A stretch of DNA of 64,000 bases from Micromonospora sp. MP36 (GTDB lineage Bacteria > Actinomycetota > Actinomycetes > Mycobacteriales > Micromonosporaceae): the NCBI RefSeq assembly GCF_008119785.1, contig NZ_VSFA01000001.1, positions 558,001 to 622,000 on the forward strand, given 5' to 3'. Within the stretch, counting starts at the first letter, position 1, and each line of letters starts with the position of its first letter. A program made the position numbers and the translations under genes. Shown here in pieces: positions 1 to 8,537 of this stretch. Under the pieces are notes generated by a model. The model had not been told where the DNA came from. It worked only from the letters and a program-made list of their open reading frames with translations, and made no database searches.

Positions 1-2
1 CG

Positions 3-1658
3 GCCGCCGGCCTGGTCGCGCCCCGCCTCCTCGGCGACCTGGTGGAGGGGATCTCGCGGGGTGTCGGCAGCGTCACCGTCGACCGGATCGCGCTGGCCAT
101 CGCCGGTTTCGTGGTCGCCCAGTCGGTGCTGGTCCGCTTCGCCCACCTGGCCTCGGCCCGGCTCGGCGAGCGGGTCCTCGCCGAGCTGCGCGAGGAGTTC
201 GTCGAGCGGGTGCTCGCCCTGCCGCTGGCCACGGTGGAGCGCGCCGGCACCGGCGACCTGCTCACCCGCACCTCCCGGGACGTCTCCGCGCTCTCCCGGA
301 CGGTGCGGTTCGCCGTGCCGGAGACGCTGATCTCGGCGGTCACCGTGCTGCTGATCCTCGGCGCGCTGCTGCTGACCGGCCCGCTGCTGGTGCTGCCCGC
401 GCTGCTGGCGGTCCCGGTGCTGGTCGCCGGCACCCGCTGGTACCTGCGCCGCGCGCCAGAGGGCTACCTGCGGGAGAACGCGGCGTACTCGGACATCACC
501 GACGGGATCAGCGAGGTGGTGGAGGGGTCCCGGACCACGGAGGCGCTGCGGCAGCAGGCCCGCCGCCGGGCCCGCACCGACGCCGACATCCGCCGGTCGT
601 ACGCGGCCGAGCGCTACACCCTGTACCTGCGTACGGTCTTCTGGCCGGTGGCAGAGTTCGGGTACGTCGTACCGGTGGTGGCCACCCTGCTCATCGGTGG
701 TTGGTTCCACCTCAAGGGCTGGGTGAGCCTCGGGCAGGTCACCGCGGCCACCCTCTACGCCCAGCAGCTGGTGGACCCGGTCGACCGGCTCCTCGCCTGG
801 CTGGACGAGCTTCAGGTCGGCGGCGCCTCGCTGGCCCGGCTGCTCGGGGTGGCCGCCGATCCCGCCGCTGACCGGGCCGCCGATCCGGCCGACGCCCCGG
901 CGGCGCCCGCCGCCCGAGGGCCGGTGCCGGGTGCCGGCCGGCTGGCCGCGCACGACGTCCGGTACGCGTACCGGGCAGGGCACGACGTGCTGCACGGGGT
1001 GACCCTGGTGCCCCGGCCGGGGGAGAAGCTGGCCATGGTGGGCCCGTCCGGTGCGGGGAAGTCCACGCTGGGGCGGCTGCTGGCCGGCGTGCATCCGCCC
1101 CGCTCCGGCTCGGTCACCGTGGACGGCCGGCCGCTCACCGGACTGCCCCTGGCCGAGCTGCGGAGCCACGTCGCGCTGGTCAGCCAGGAGCACCACGTCT
1201 TCATCGGCACGCTGGCCGAGAACGTGGCGATGGTCCGTCCGGACGCGGAGCCGGCCCGGGTACGCGCCGCGCTGGCCGCCGTCGACGCGCTGGGCTGGGC
1301 GGAGGCGTTGCCGGACGGGCTGGACACCCGGGTCGGGGCGGGCGGACACCCGCTCTCGCCCGCCCAGGCGCAGCAGCTCGCGCTGGCCCGGCTGGTGCTC
1401 GCCGACCCGCACACGCTGGTGCTGGACGAGGCCACCTCGCTGATCGATCCGCGCGCCGCCCGGGCGCTGGAACGTTCCCTGGCCGCCGTGTTGGCGGGGC
1501 GGACGGTCATCGCCATCGCGCACCGGCTCTTCTCCGCCCACGACGCCGACCGGGTGGCGGTGGTGGAGGACGGCCGGATCACCGAGCTGGGCTCCCACGA
1601 CGAGCTGGTCGCCGCCGGCGGCTCGTACGCCGCGCTCTGGCGCTCCTGGCACGGCTGA
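3..1658 (+). CDS. ABC exporter, permease fused to ATPase (5' end outside window)
   Basis: The reading frame is open from the first complete codon, so the true start lies upstream of the window. The N-terminal half is an ABC type-1 transmembrane domain with several hydrophobic segments. The C-terminal half is an ATPase with Walker A GPSGAGKST, a Q-loop (ALVSQEHH), Walker B TLVLDEATS with its catalytic Glu, and a switch His (IAIAHR). The signature motif is degenerate: LSPAQ instead of LSGGQ. Such exporters often work as heterodimers with one weakened nucleotide site; the partner would be expected upstream, but that is inference. Substrate cannot be deduced. The gene converges on the ROK gene with a 5-bp gap. 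Confidence 0.9.
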   Translation, partial: AAGLVAPRLLGDLVEGISRGVGSVTVDRIALAIAGFVVAQSVLVRFAHLASARLGERVLAELREEFVERVLALPLATVERAGTGDLLTRTSRDVSALSRTVRFAVPETLISAVTVLLILGALLLTGPLLVLPALLAVPVLVAGTRWYLRRAPEGYLRENAAYSDITDGISEVVEGSRTTEALRQQARRRARTDADIRRSYAAERYTLYLRTVFWPVAEFGYVVPVVATLLIGGWFHLKGWVSLGQVTAATLYAQQLVDPVDRLLAWLDELQVGGASLARLLGVAADPAADRAADPADAPAAPAARGPVPGAGRLAAHDVRYAYRAGHDVLHGVTLVPRPGEKLAMVGPSGAGKSTLGRLLAGVHPPRSGSVTVDGRPLTGLPLAELRSHVALVSQEHHVFIGTLAENVAMVRPDAEPARVRAALAAVDALGWAEALPDGLDTRVGAGGHPLSPAQAQQLALARLVLADPHTLVLDEATSLIDPRAARALERSLAAVLAGRTVIAIAHRLFSAHDADRVAVVEDGRITELGSHDELVAAGGSYAALWRSWHG

Positions 1659-1663
1659 GGTCG

Positions 1664-2857
1664 TCAGCCGACGTCGAGGGGGTCGGCGAGGAGGCGGTCG
1701 AAGGCCAGTTCGGCGGCCCCGATCAGCGCCGCGTCCTCGCCGAGCTTGGGCGTACGCAGCCGCACGTGCTCCAGGCAGGCGGGCAGCCCGTTGGAGTTGA
1801 GCCGGCTGCGCACCTGGGCGGCGGCGGCCAGGTAGAGGTCGCGCATGGTGCCGCCGAAGATGACCATCTCCGGGTTGAAGATGTTGACGAGGTTGGCCAC
1901 CCCGAAGCCGAGCCAGTCACCGGCCTGCCGGACGGCGGTCTGGGCGCGCGCGTCACCCCGGTCGGCCGCGTCGAAGACGGCCAGCAACGCCTCCCGGCCC
2001 CGGGCGTCGGACCGGCCGGCGGCCCGGAGCAGGCCGTGCTCGCCGATCTCGGTCTCCCAGCAGCCCCGGTGCCCGCAGTCGCAGAGCACGCCGTCGCGGA
2101 CCACCACCATGTGGCCGACCTCGCCGCTGTAGCCGCCGTGCCCGGTGAGCCGCCGGCCGCCGGCGATGATGCCGGCCCCGACGCCCACGTCCCCGTACAG
2201 GTAGATGACGTTGTCGCAGCCGGCCGCGACGCCGCGGGCGTGCTCGGCGAAGGCGGCCACGTCGGCCACGTTGCCCACCGTGATCGGCACGTCGATGCCC
2301 AGTTCGGCGGCGAGCGCCGCGCCGATCGGCTCGTCCACCCAGCCCGTGGTCGGGCTCAGCCGGACCAGCCCGTCCTCCCGCCGGACCATGCCGCAGACGG
2401 CGACGCCGGCCCCGATGCAGATGGAGTCCGCCGGCACCGACTGGTGCATCTCCTTGACCGCGCCGGCCAGCAGCGGCGCGGCCTCCCCGGCCACCAGGTT
2501 CCGCGGCCGGTCCAGCTCCCGACGGTCGAGCACCACACCGCCCAGACCGATCCGCGCGGCCCGCAGCCGGTCCACCTCCACGCTGTACGCGTACGCGTAG
2601 ACCCGGGCCGACTCGGGCCGGACGACCAGCGACGGTCGTCCGGCCCGGCCGGTCTCCCGCGGCGTCCCCTCGCTGACCAGACCGGCGCCGGCCAGGTCGG
2701 CGGTCAGCGCGCCGATGGTGCTGCGGTTGAGCCCGAGGGCGGTGGTCAGTTCGGCGCGGGTGGTGGCGCCGTGCACGTGCACGTAGCGCAGCAACGCGCC
2801 CAGGTTCTGCCGACGGATGTCGTCCTGGCTGGGACCTGTACGCATTGCTACGACCAT
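1664..2857 (-). CDS. ROK-family transcriptional regulator
   Basis: About 397 residues: an N-terminal winged helix-turn-helix (residues ~10-75, RAELTTALGLNRSTIG) followed by a ROK sugar-kinase-like domain with the zinc motif CDCGHRGCWE. Regulators of this layout (XylR/NagC type) repress sugar genes and release DNA on sugar binding. It is the last gene of a leftward sugar ABC operon, 11 bp after the permease stop, so it probably controls that operon. ATG at 2857 and ATG at 2845 are both possible starts; neither has a strong ribosome site, and the first is used here. A possible binding site lies before the substrate-binding gene. Confidence 0.9.
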   Translation of the reverse strand: MVVAMRTGPSQDDIRRQNLGALLRYVHVHGATTRAELTTALGLNRSTIGALTADLAGAGLVSEGTPRETGRAGRPSLVVRPESARVYAYAYSVEVDRLRAARIGLGGVVLDRRELDRPRNLVAGEAAPLLAGAVKEMHQSVPADSICIGAGVAVCGMVRREDGLVRLSPTTGWVDEPIGAALAAELGIDVPITVGNVADVAAFAEHARGVAAGCDNVIYLYGDVGVGAGIIAGGRRLTGHGGYSGEVGHMVVVRDGVLCDCGHRGCWETEIGEHGLLRAAGRSDARGREALLAVFDAADRGDARAQTAVRQAGDWLGFGVANLVNIFNPEMVIFGGTMRDLYLAAAAQVRSRLNSNGLPACLEHVRLRTPKLGEDAALIGAAELAFDRLLADPLDVG

Positions 2858-2868
2858 CTCGGGAGAGT

Positions 2869-4128
2869 TCAGCGGGTACCGGTGGCGGCGGAGCGCCGCC
2901 GGGACAGTGCGTCGACACCGGCGGCGAGCAGCAGCACCAGACCGGTGAAGATGTACTTCAGGCCGGAGCTCAGGTCCAGCAGTCCCATGCCGTTGATGAT
3001 GACAGCCACCACGGCGCCACCGAGCACCGCGTTGATCATCCGGCCCTTGCCGCCGAACAGGCTGGTGCCGCCGATGACCGCCGCGCCGACGGCGTACAGC
3101 AGGACGTTGCTGCCGCCGGTGTTCGGGTCGACGGACCGGTCCTTGCTGGCCGCGATGATGCCGCCGATCGCCGCCATGGCGGAGCAGATCACGAACGCGG
3201 AGATCTTGATGCGGTCGACGTTGATGCCGGCCCGCCGGGCGGCCTCCTGGTTCCCGCCGACCGCGTAGAGGTGCCGGCCGTACGCGGTGCGGTTGAGCAC
3301 GAACGTCCAGAAGACCAGCAGCACCCCGATGATCGGCACGACCACCGGCATGCCCTTGTTCGAGGTGATCAGCGGGTTGATGCTGCGTTCCTGGTTGAGC
3401 ACGAGGACGGCGAGGCCGATCAGCACGGCGAGCCCGGCGATCCGGGCGAGCACCACCACGACCGGGTCGGTGATCAGGCCGCGGGTGACCCGGTTCCGGT
3501 GCCGCAGCAGCTGTGCGGCGGCGTACCCGAGGACCGCGACGGCGGCCAGCAGCCAGCCGATGGCCGGCGGGATCCGGTCGTTCTCGATGCCGACGATGAC
3601 CCCGTCGCTGATCGAGATGTTGGTGCCCTCCTTCATCAGCAGCAGCACCACGCCCTGGAAGGCGAGGAAGCCGGCCAGCGTGACCACGAAGGACGGGATG
3701 CCCACCTTGGCCACCAGGAAGCCCAGGGTCAGGCCGATCACCACGCCGGTGGCCAGCGCGGCGAGGACCGCCACGTACCACGGGTAGCCCAGCACGGTGA
3801 CCACGTTGGCCAGGATCGCGGCGCAGACGCCGCTGGCGAAGCCGGCGGAGAGGTCGATCTCGCCGAGCAGCAGCACAAAGATCAGGCCCATCGCGATCAC
3901 CGTGACCGCGGCGCCCTGGGTGAACAGGTTCGCGAAGTTCGCCGCGGAGAAGAAGACCGGGCGGACGATCGCGAAGACCAGGCAGAGCACGACGAGGCCG
4001 ATGACGGCGGGCAGGGAACCGAGGTCGCCACCCCGTACCCGGGCCACGTAGCTGCGGACGTGGTCGCCGACGGTGGGCGCCGGCGTGACGGCCGCCGGCC
4101 CTTCCTGCTGCACGACGGTGGTGGTCAT
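2869..4128 (-). CDS. Sugar ABC transporter permease (XylH/RbsC type)
   Basis: 419 residues, very hydrophobic after a ~45-residue cytoplasmic N-terminus, with roughly ten membrane segments typical of the branched-chain/ribose/xylose permease family. Conserved features include the EIDLSAG block and the glycine-rich GGTSLFGGKG region near the C-terminus. It forms the channel of the transporter with the ATPase upstream and the lipoprotein upstream of that. Its ATG overlaps the ATPase stop codon (ATGA), indicating translational coupling. The substrate is assigned only through the xylose-like binding protein of the same operon. Confidence 0.93.
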   Translation of the reverse strand: MTTTVVQQEGPAAVTPAPTVGDHVRSYVARVRGGDLGSLPAVIGLVVLCLVFAIVRPVFFSAANFANLFTQGAAVTVIAMGLIFVLLLGEIDLSAGFASGVCAAILANVVTVLGYPWYVAVLAALATGVVIGLTLGFLVAKVGIPSFVVTLAGFLAFQGVVLLLMKEGTNISISDGVIVGIENDRIPPAIGWLLAAVAVLGYAAAQLLRHRNRVTRGLITDPVVVVLARIAGLAVLIGLAVLVLNQERSINPLITSNKGMPVVVPIIGVLLVFWTFVLNRTAYGRHLYAVGGNQEAARRAGINVDRIKISAFVICSAMAAIGGIIAASKDRSVDPNTGGSNVLLYAVGAAVIGGTSLFGGKGRMINAVLGGAVVAVIINGMGLLDLSSGLKYIFTGLVLLLAAGVDALSRRRSAATGTR

Positions 4129-4934
4129 CGGAGGGCTCCTGGGGTCGCGTCGGCGGGCTCGCTGCCGTTGCCCGACTCGGCGCGCAGGCCGAGGTTGCCG
4201 GAGCGGCCGGCGGTGATCAGCTCGACCACCTGCGAGTGGGTGATGTCGGTGGTCTTGACCTGGGCGACCATCTGGCCGAGGTAGAGCGCGGCGATCCGGT
4301 CGGAGACGGCGAAGACGTCGTTCATGTTGTGCGAGATGAGCACCACGGCCAGCCCCTTGTCGGCCAGCCGGCGGACCAGCTCCAGCACCTGCGCGGTCTG
4401 CGCGACGCCGAGCGCGGCGGTCGGCTCGTCCAGAATGACCAGCTTGCTGTTCCAGAGCACCGCCTTGGCGATCGCCACGGTCTGGCGCTGGCCGCCGGAG
4501 AGGCTGGAGACGTGCTGGCGCAGCGACTTGACGGTGCGGACGCTGAGCCCGGCCAGGGTCTCGGCGGCCATCTGCTCCATGGTCGGCTCGTCGAGCACGA
4601 TCCCGCTGCGCTTCTCCCGCCCGAGGAACATGTTCTGCACGATGTCGAGGTTGTCGCAGAGCGCGAGGTCCTGGTAGACGACCTCGATGCCGAGCGCGGC
4701 GGCGTCCCGGGGGTTGTTGATGTGCACCGGCCGGCCCTCGAAGAGGAACTCGCCGGCGTCGGTGGGGTAGATGCCGCTGATGCACTTGACCAGCGTGGAC
4801 TTGCCGGCGCCGTTGTCGCCGACCAGCGCCGTCACCTCGCCCGGGTGGGCGGAGAGGGCGACGTCGCGCAGCACCTGGACGGGACCGAAGCTCTTGTCGA
4901 TCCCGCGCAGTTCCAGCAGGGGGGTTGCGGACAC
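4125..4934 (-). CDS. Sugar ABC transporter ATP-binding protein (single-domain XylG-like)
   Basis: 269 residues with one nucleotide-binding domain: Walker A GDNGAGKST, signature LSGGQRQ, Walker B LVILDEPTAALG and switch His (LISHNMND). E. coli XylG and RbsA carry two fused copies, so this is the half-size form common in actinobacteria. The GTG at 4934 is chosen because AAAGGAG precedes it at a good distance; an upstream in-frame ATG at 5006 would add 24 unlikely residues and run into the intergenic hairpin. It overlaps the permease start by 4 bp. Confidence 0.92.
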   Translation of the reverse strand: MSATPLLELRGIDKSFGPVQVLRDVALSAHPGEVTALVGDNGAGKSTLVKCISGIYPTDAGEFLFEGRPVHINNPRDAAALGIEVVYQDLALCDNLDIVQNMFLGREKRSGIVLDEPTMEQMAAETLAGLSVRTVKSLRQHVSSLSGGQRQTVAIAKAVLWNSKLVILDEPTAALGVAQTAQVLELVRRLADKGLAVVLISHNMNDVFAVSDRIAALYLGQMVAQVKTTDITHSQVVELITAGRSGNLGLRAESGNGSEPADATPGALR

Positions 4935-4987
4935 GGGGGTCTCCTTTGCGCGGAGGGGAGATCTCGGAGCCCGTCCGGTGGCGCGCC

Positions 4988-5017
4988 CGCCCGGCACGGT
5001 GGTCACCGTGCCGGGCG
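4988..5017 (-). terminator. Intercistronic hairpin between binding protein and ATPase genes
   Basis: Perfect 13-bp inverted repeat (CGCCCGGCACGGT and its complement) around a GGTC loop, without a U-tract. It lies between the substrate-binding gene and the ATPase gene of one operon. Such hairpins commonly protect the upstream message or partly terminate, giving more binding protein than membrane components; this role is inferred. Confidence 0.7.
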
Positions 5018-5049
5018 GCGTCGCCGGAGCGGGATGGCGTGCGTACGGG

Positions 5050-6144
5050 TCAGCTGATGCCGGCGTCGGCGCAGAGCTTGGCGTATGCCCCGGTGCAGAG
5101 CTCGTCCTTGGTCACGAAGCCGTCGGCCACGACGTCCTTGACGTTGTCCTTGTAGATGGCCTTCGGCTCGAGCAGCACGGCGGCGACGTCCCGACCGCTC
5201 TCCGGGTCCTTCACCGACTGGCCGGTGTCCTTCCGCTGACCCTTGGCGAGCGAGATGGCGAGATCGGCGGCCGCGTCCGCCTCCTTCTTGATCGCCTTGT
5301 AGACCGTCATGCACTGGTCACCGGCGAGGATGTTCTGCAGGCCCTGCGGCGTGGCGTCCTGGCCGGTCACCGGGACCTTGCCGTTGAGCTGGTTCTTCTT
5401 CAGCACCGAGATGGCCGCGTTGCCGAGGCCGTCGTTGGCCGCGAGCACACCGTCGATCTTGCCCTTGGTCTGGGTGAGCATCTGCTCGAAGATGACGCCG
5501 GCCTGCGCGTTGTCCCAGTCCGGGACGGACTGGTCCGGGCCCTTGACGTACTCCTTCGCGTCGAACTTCGGCTTGAGCACCGAGTCGTAGCCGTTCTTGA
5601 ACAGGGTGGCGTTGTTGTCGGTCGGCGAGCCGTTCAGGTACGCGACGACCGGGTTCTTGGCGCCCTTGTCGGTCAGGCACTTGCTCAGGCCCTCGCCCTG
5701 GAGCTTGCCGACGGCCTCGTTGTCGAAGCTGACGTAGTACTGGGCGGAGCCGCCCAGCGTCAGCCGGTCGTAGTCGATGGTGGCGACGCCCTGCGACTTC
5801 GCCTTCTCCAGCACCGCCTTGCCGGTCCCGGAGTCCAGGTTGACGATCATCAGGGCGGTCACGCCGCTGGTCAGCATGCCGTCCGCGATCGTGGAGAAGG
5901 CGGACTTGTCGCCCTGGGCGTTCTGGATGGTGTAGTCGACGCCGGCGGCCTTGAAGGCCTCCTCCAGGAACTTGCGGTCCGCGCCCTCCCAGCGGGCGGA
6001 GGACTTGCTGTCCGGGAGGATCACGCCGATCTTCGGCTTCTTGGCGCTGCCGGCCTGGTCGGAACCGCCGTTGTCGCCACAGGCGGCCATGCTGCCGGTG
6101 GCCAGCAGGCCGACGGCGGCGAAGGTGAGGAAGCCCTTGCGCAT
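5050..6144 (-). CDS. Sugar-binding lipoprotein of ABC transporter (XylF-like)
   Basis: 364 residues. A basic N-terminus (MRKGF), a hydrophobic stretch and a Cys at SMAACG give a lipoprotein signal; the mature protein is a periplasmic-binding-protein type 1 domain. The blocks IGVILPDS, IDYDRLTLGG and YYVSFDNEAVG resemble xylose-binding XylF. The ATG at 6144 follows GAAAGGA at good spacing. First gene of the leftward operon with the ATPase, permease and ROK regulator. Sugar specificity (xylose or a related pentose) is inferred from motif similarity only. Confidence 0.92.
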   Translation of the reverse strand: MRKGFLTFAAVGLLATGSMAACGDNGGSDQAGSAKKPKIGVILPDSKSSARWEGADRKFLEEAFKAAGVDYTIQNAQGDKSAFSTIADGMLTSGVTALMIVNLDSGTGKAVLEKAKSQGVATIDYDRLTLGGSAQYYVSFDNEAVGKLQGEGLSKCLTDKGAKNPVVAYLNGSPTDNNATLFKNGYDSVLKPKFDAKEYVKGPDQSVPDWDNAQAGVIFEQMLTQTKGKIDGVLAANDGLGNAAISVLKKNQLNGKVPVTGQDATPQGLQNILAGDQCMTVYKAIKKEADAAADLAISLAKGQRKDTGQSVKDPESGRDVAAVLLEPKAIYKDNVKDVVADGFVTKDELCTGAYAKLCADAGIS

Positions 6145-6199
6145 GTGCTCGGGTCCTTTCCGGGGGTGGGGGAGTGGTCGGTGTTTGTTGTGTCCGGCA

Positions 6200-6228
6200 A
6201 CGTATTCCCGGGCGCGCGGAGAGCGCAA
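6200..6228 (-). promoter_or_regulatory. Candidate promoter of the sugar ABC operon
   Basis: On the minus strand a -35 TTGCGC (6223-6228) and -10 ATACGT (6200-6205) are separated by 17 bp, placing the transcription start about 50 nt before the ATG at 6144. The -10 is only a moderate match. A short inverted repeat GTTG-N7-CAAC (6187-6201) overlaps the start point and could be a repressor half-site. Confidence 0.45.
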
Positions 6229-6247
6229 GACTGCCGAGGTCAGTAGT

Positions 6248-6266
6248 TTGTTGGCGGCGGTAACAA
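6248..6266. promoter_or_regulatory. Candidate ROK-regulator operator
   Basis: Inverted repeat TTGTT-N9-AACAA inside a longer AT-richer patch (AGTTTGTT ... AACAATTC) that stands out in this GC-rich DNA. XylR-type ROK regulators bind A/T-rich inverted repeats of this style. It lies ~20 bp upstream of the candidate -35, in front of an operon that ends with a ROK gene. Confidence 0.5.
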
Positions 6267-6303
6267 TTCAGCAACGCGATTGTCGCCTCGCTGTCACTCG
6301 ACT

Positions 6304-6315
6304 GAGAGCGCTCTC
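6304..6315. promoter_or_regulatory. LacI-family-type operator palindrome
   Basis: Perfect 12-bp palindrome GAGAGCGCTCTC with the central GCGC typical of LacI-family operators in actinobacteria. It lies 160 bp upstream of the binding-protein gene and ~45 bp downstream of the stop of the leftward deacylase gene. No LacI-family gene is in the window, so the cognate regulator would act in trans. Confidence 0.5.
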
Positions 6316-6359
6316 CCCGCGAGGTGCGGGAACGCCCCCCGCTGTGGTGCCGAGGAGAC

Positions 6360-6839
6360 TCAGGCGGCGGCGATCGGTGCGGTGACGGCGCCGGTCAGCG
6401 CGACCAGATCCGCCGGCGCGAGTTGCAGTTGCAGGCCGCGGCGGCCCGCCGAGACGTAGACGGTCGGGTGGTCCAGGGCGGACGCGTCGACCACGGTGGG
6501 CAGCCGCTTGCGCTGACCCAGCGGGCTGATCCCGCCGCGCACGTAGCCGGTGGCCCGCTCGGCCACGGCCCGGTCCGCCATGGTGGCCCGCTTGCCGCCG
6601 ACCGCGGCCGCGAGGGCCTTGAGGTCCAGCTCCCCGGTGACCGGCACGACCGCCACGGTCAGCGCGCCGTCGACCTCGGTGACCAGGGACTTGAACACCC
6701 GCTCCGGCGGCACCCCAAGGGCCGCCGCGACCAGCGCGCCGTAGTTCGGCGCGTCCGGCGAGACCTGGTACGGGTGGGTGCTGTGCGTGATCCTCCGCTT
6801 CGCCAGCAGCGCCGTCGCCGGAGTGCCCTGTCCCGCCAT
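6360..6839 (-). CDS. YbaK/ProX-type aminoacyl-tRNA deacylase
   Basis: 159 residues covering a whole YbaK/EbsC domain. The conserved Lys is visible (VFKSLV, K50), as is the glycine-rich RGGISPLG loop near the C-terminus. These enzymes remove cysteine mischarged on tRNA-Pro; close relatives edit other pairs, so exact specificity is not certain. The ATG at 6839 has no Shine-Dalgarno but lies 8 nt after TAGTTT, a good -10 hexamer, suggesting a leaderless transcript. The upstream in-frame start would add 24 residues of low-complexity sequence and is not favoured. Confidence 0.88.
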   Translation of the reverse strand: MAGQGTPATALLAKRRITHSTHPYQVSPDAPNYGALVAAALGVPPERVFKSLVTEVDGALTVAVVPVTGELDLKALAAAVGGKRATMADRAVAERATGYVRGGISPLGQRKRLPTVVDASALDHPTVYVSAGRRGLQLQLAPADLVALTGAVTAPIAAA

Positions 6840-6889
6840 GCCCGACAAACTAGTCCCGGCCGGCCCGGCGGGGCGAGCCGAATCCGCGT

Positions 6890-8110
6890 TCAGCCGGGCA
6901 CCGGCCGGCACACCAGCACGGTCGGCGCGCCGTCCACCCGGGTCAGCACCAGACTGGCCGCCCCGTCGCCGGCGAGCTTCAGGTCCCGGCGCAGCTTCTC
7001 CGGTTCCAGCGCCGAGCCGCGCTTGAGGATCTCCACCCGGCCCACCCGGCGCTCCCGGAGCAGGGCGCGCAGCCGCTTCAGCGAGAACGGCAGCATGTCG
7101 ATGACCTCCAAGCGGCGGGCGAACGCGGTGGCGGCCGGGCCGTCCGTGTAGAGGTAGGCGATGCTGGGGTCGGCCAGCGTCCCGTCCAGGTCCGCGGCCA
7201 GTTCGGCGAGCAGGTGGGCCCGGACCACCGCCGGATCCGGGTCGGACACGTACCGCCGGACCGGTCCCACCGGCGCCTCGTTCTCCCCGGAGCCGGTCAG
7301 CTGCCAGCAGCGGGCCCCTCCGCCAGCGGCGGCGTCAGGAGGGGCCCCCTCCTTCAGCAGGGTCGCGCGGCGGGGGACCTCGGCCAACTCGCCGCACCAG
7401 AGGGCGGCCTCGACCAGGTCGCCGGCCACGCTGACCCACTCCGCCTCGGCGCCCGCCGGGATCAGCGCGTGGTCCAGCCCCGGGGCCACCTTGACCACGG
7501 TCCGCGGCACCCGCTCGGCCAGCCCCGTGACGAAGTCCCAGGGCGGCGAGTAGGCGTTCGGGTCGAAGATCCGCCGCCCGGTGCCGGTCGTCCGCCGCGC
7601 CGGGTCGCAGAAGACCGCGTCCACCCGGGTCACGTCGAACGCCGTCGCGTCCCCGCACTCGACGGTCACCAGCTCGGCCAGCCCGGCCGCCTCGGCGTTC
7701 GCGGCGGCCATCGCGGCGGTCACCGGGTCGGCCTCCACTCCGTACACCCGGATGCCCGCGCGGGCGGCGGCGAGCGCGTCGGCGCCGAGGCCGCACCCCA
7801 GGTCGGCGAGGCTGCGCACGCCGGCGGCGCGCAGCCGCGCGGCCCGCCGGTCGGCGACCACCCGGCGGGTGGCCTGCTCCAGCCCGGGGCGGGTGAGGAA
7901 CATGCCGGCGCCCTCCGGCCCGAACTTGCCGACCGCCCGGCGCCGCAGCTCGGCCTGGGTGAGCGCGGCGGCGGCCAGTCCGGCCGGGATCCCCGCCGCG
8001 CGGAGCCGGGCCGCCGCGCTCAGCGGGTCGCCGCCGGCCACCTCGGCGGCCGCCGCGAGCGCGGCCGACCCCTCAGGGGTACGCAGCGCGGCGAACTGGT
8101 CGAGATCCAC
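6890..8110 (-). CDS. Class I SAM-dependent methyltransferase with THUMP-like C-terminus
   Basis: About 406 residues. The SAM-binding motif I is LADLGCGLGADAL (residues ~105-117), with the acidic GVEADP strand after it and a DAVFCDPARR block resembling motif IV of nucleic-acid methyltransferases. The C-terminal part (RVGRVEILKRGSA) matches the THUMP-like domain found in such actinobacterial proteins. The substrate is probably RNA, by inference. The GTG at 8110 is chosen because GGGAG precedes it at ~9 nt; longer frames run into the tandem repeat block and are spurious. Confidence 0.85.
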   Translation of the reverse strand: MDLDQFAALRTPEGSAALAAAAEVAGGDPLSAAARLRAAGIPAGLAAAALTQAELRRRAVGKFGPEGAGMFLTRPGLEQATRRVVADRRAARLRAAGVRSLADLGCGLGADALAAARAGIRVYGVEADPVTAAMAAANAEAAGLAELVTVECGDATAFDVTRVDAVFCDPARRTTGTGRRIFDPNAYSPPWDFVTGLAERVPRTVVKVAPGLDHALIPAGAEAEWVSVAGDLVEAALWCGELAEVPRRATLLKEGAPPDAAAGGGARCWQLTGSGENEAPVGPVRRYVSDPDPAVVRAHLLAELAADLDGTLADPSIAYLYTDGPAATAFARRLEVIDMLPFSLKRLRALLRERRVGRVEILKRGSALEPEKLRRDLKLAGDGAASLVLTRVDGAPTVLVCRPVPG

Positions 8111-8140
8111 CCACCCATTCTCCCGGCCCTGCCCTCCGGC

Positions 8141-8446
8141 CGGTCGCCGAGGTGGCGGGCTCCGACGGCCCGGGACACCGCGACGTCGCCGACGTGGCGG
8201 GTGTCGGCGGGGCGGACACTGCGAGGTCGCCGATGTGGTGGTGTCGGCGGGGCGGACGTCGCGCGGTCGCCGATGTGGTGGGGTCCGGCAGCCCGGGACA
8301 TCGCGACGTCGCCGATGTGGTGGTGCCGGCGGGGCGGACGCCGCGAGGTCGCCGATGTGGCGGGTCCAGCGCGGCGGACATCGCGACATCGCCGACCTGG
8401 CGGGGTCCGGCGGCCGGGGACACCGCGAGGTCGCCGATCTGGCGAG
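8141..8446. repeat. Block of ~41-bp imperfect tandem repeats
   Basis: Eight imperfect copies with a core close to GCGACGTCGCCGATGTGG. Seven start at 8180, 8221, 8261, 8303, 8343, 8383 and 8425 (spacing 40-42 bp), after a partial copy at 8142. Between cores sits a variable GGTGTCGGCGGGGCGGAC-like segment. The block fills most of the gap between the methyltransferase start and the groES control region. All six frames contain open but repetitive translations, so no gene is called. A related unit occurs in a hairpin at 12477-12557. Confidence 0.85.
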
Positions 8447-8492
8447 GGCGGCGAGCCGGGTTGCCTGGGGGGTGGCGACACGAGGGTCGGCG

Positions 8493-8519
8493 TTGGCACT
8501 CTCCTTGACGGAGTGCTAG
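8493..8519. promoter_or_regulatory. CIRCE element 1 (HrcA operator)
   Basis: TTGGCACTC-N9-GAGTGCTAG, one or two changes from the CIRCE consensus TTAGCACTC-N9-GAGTGCTAA. It overlaps the -35 box of groES. HrcA bound here represses chaperonin genes without heat stress (established for this element). Confidence 0.93.
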
Positions 8520-8533
8520 CCGAGGAATAACCT
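8505..8533 (+). promoter_or_regulatory. groES-groEL promoter
   Basis: -35 TTGACG (8505-8510) and -10 TAACCT (8528-8533) with a 17-bp spacer, a strong vegetative-type promoter. The -35 lies inside CIRCE 1 and the expected transcription start falls at the left edge of CIRCE 2, so HrcA binding would block polymerase at both ends. Confidence 0.85.
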
Positions 8534-8537
8534 GCGA

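Noticed and set aside
8141..8446. CRISPR array
   Set aside because: Units are 40-42 bp with imperfect repeats throughout, no unique spacers between constant repeats, and no cas genes nearby.
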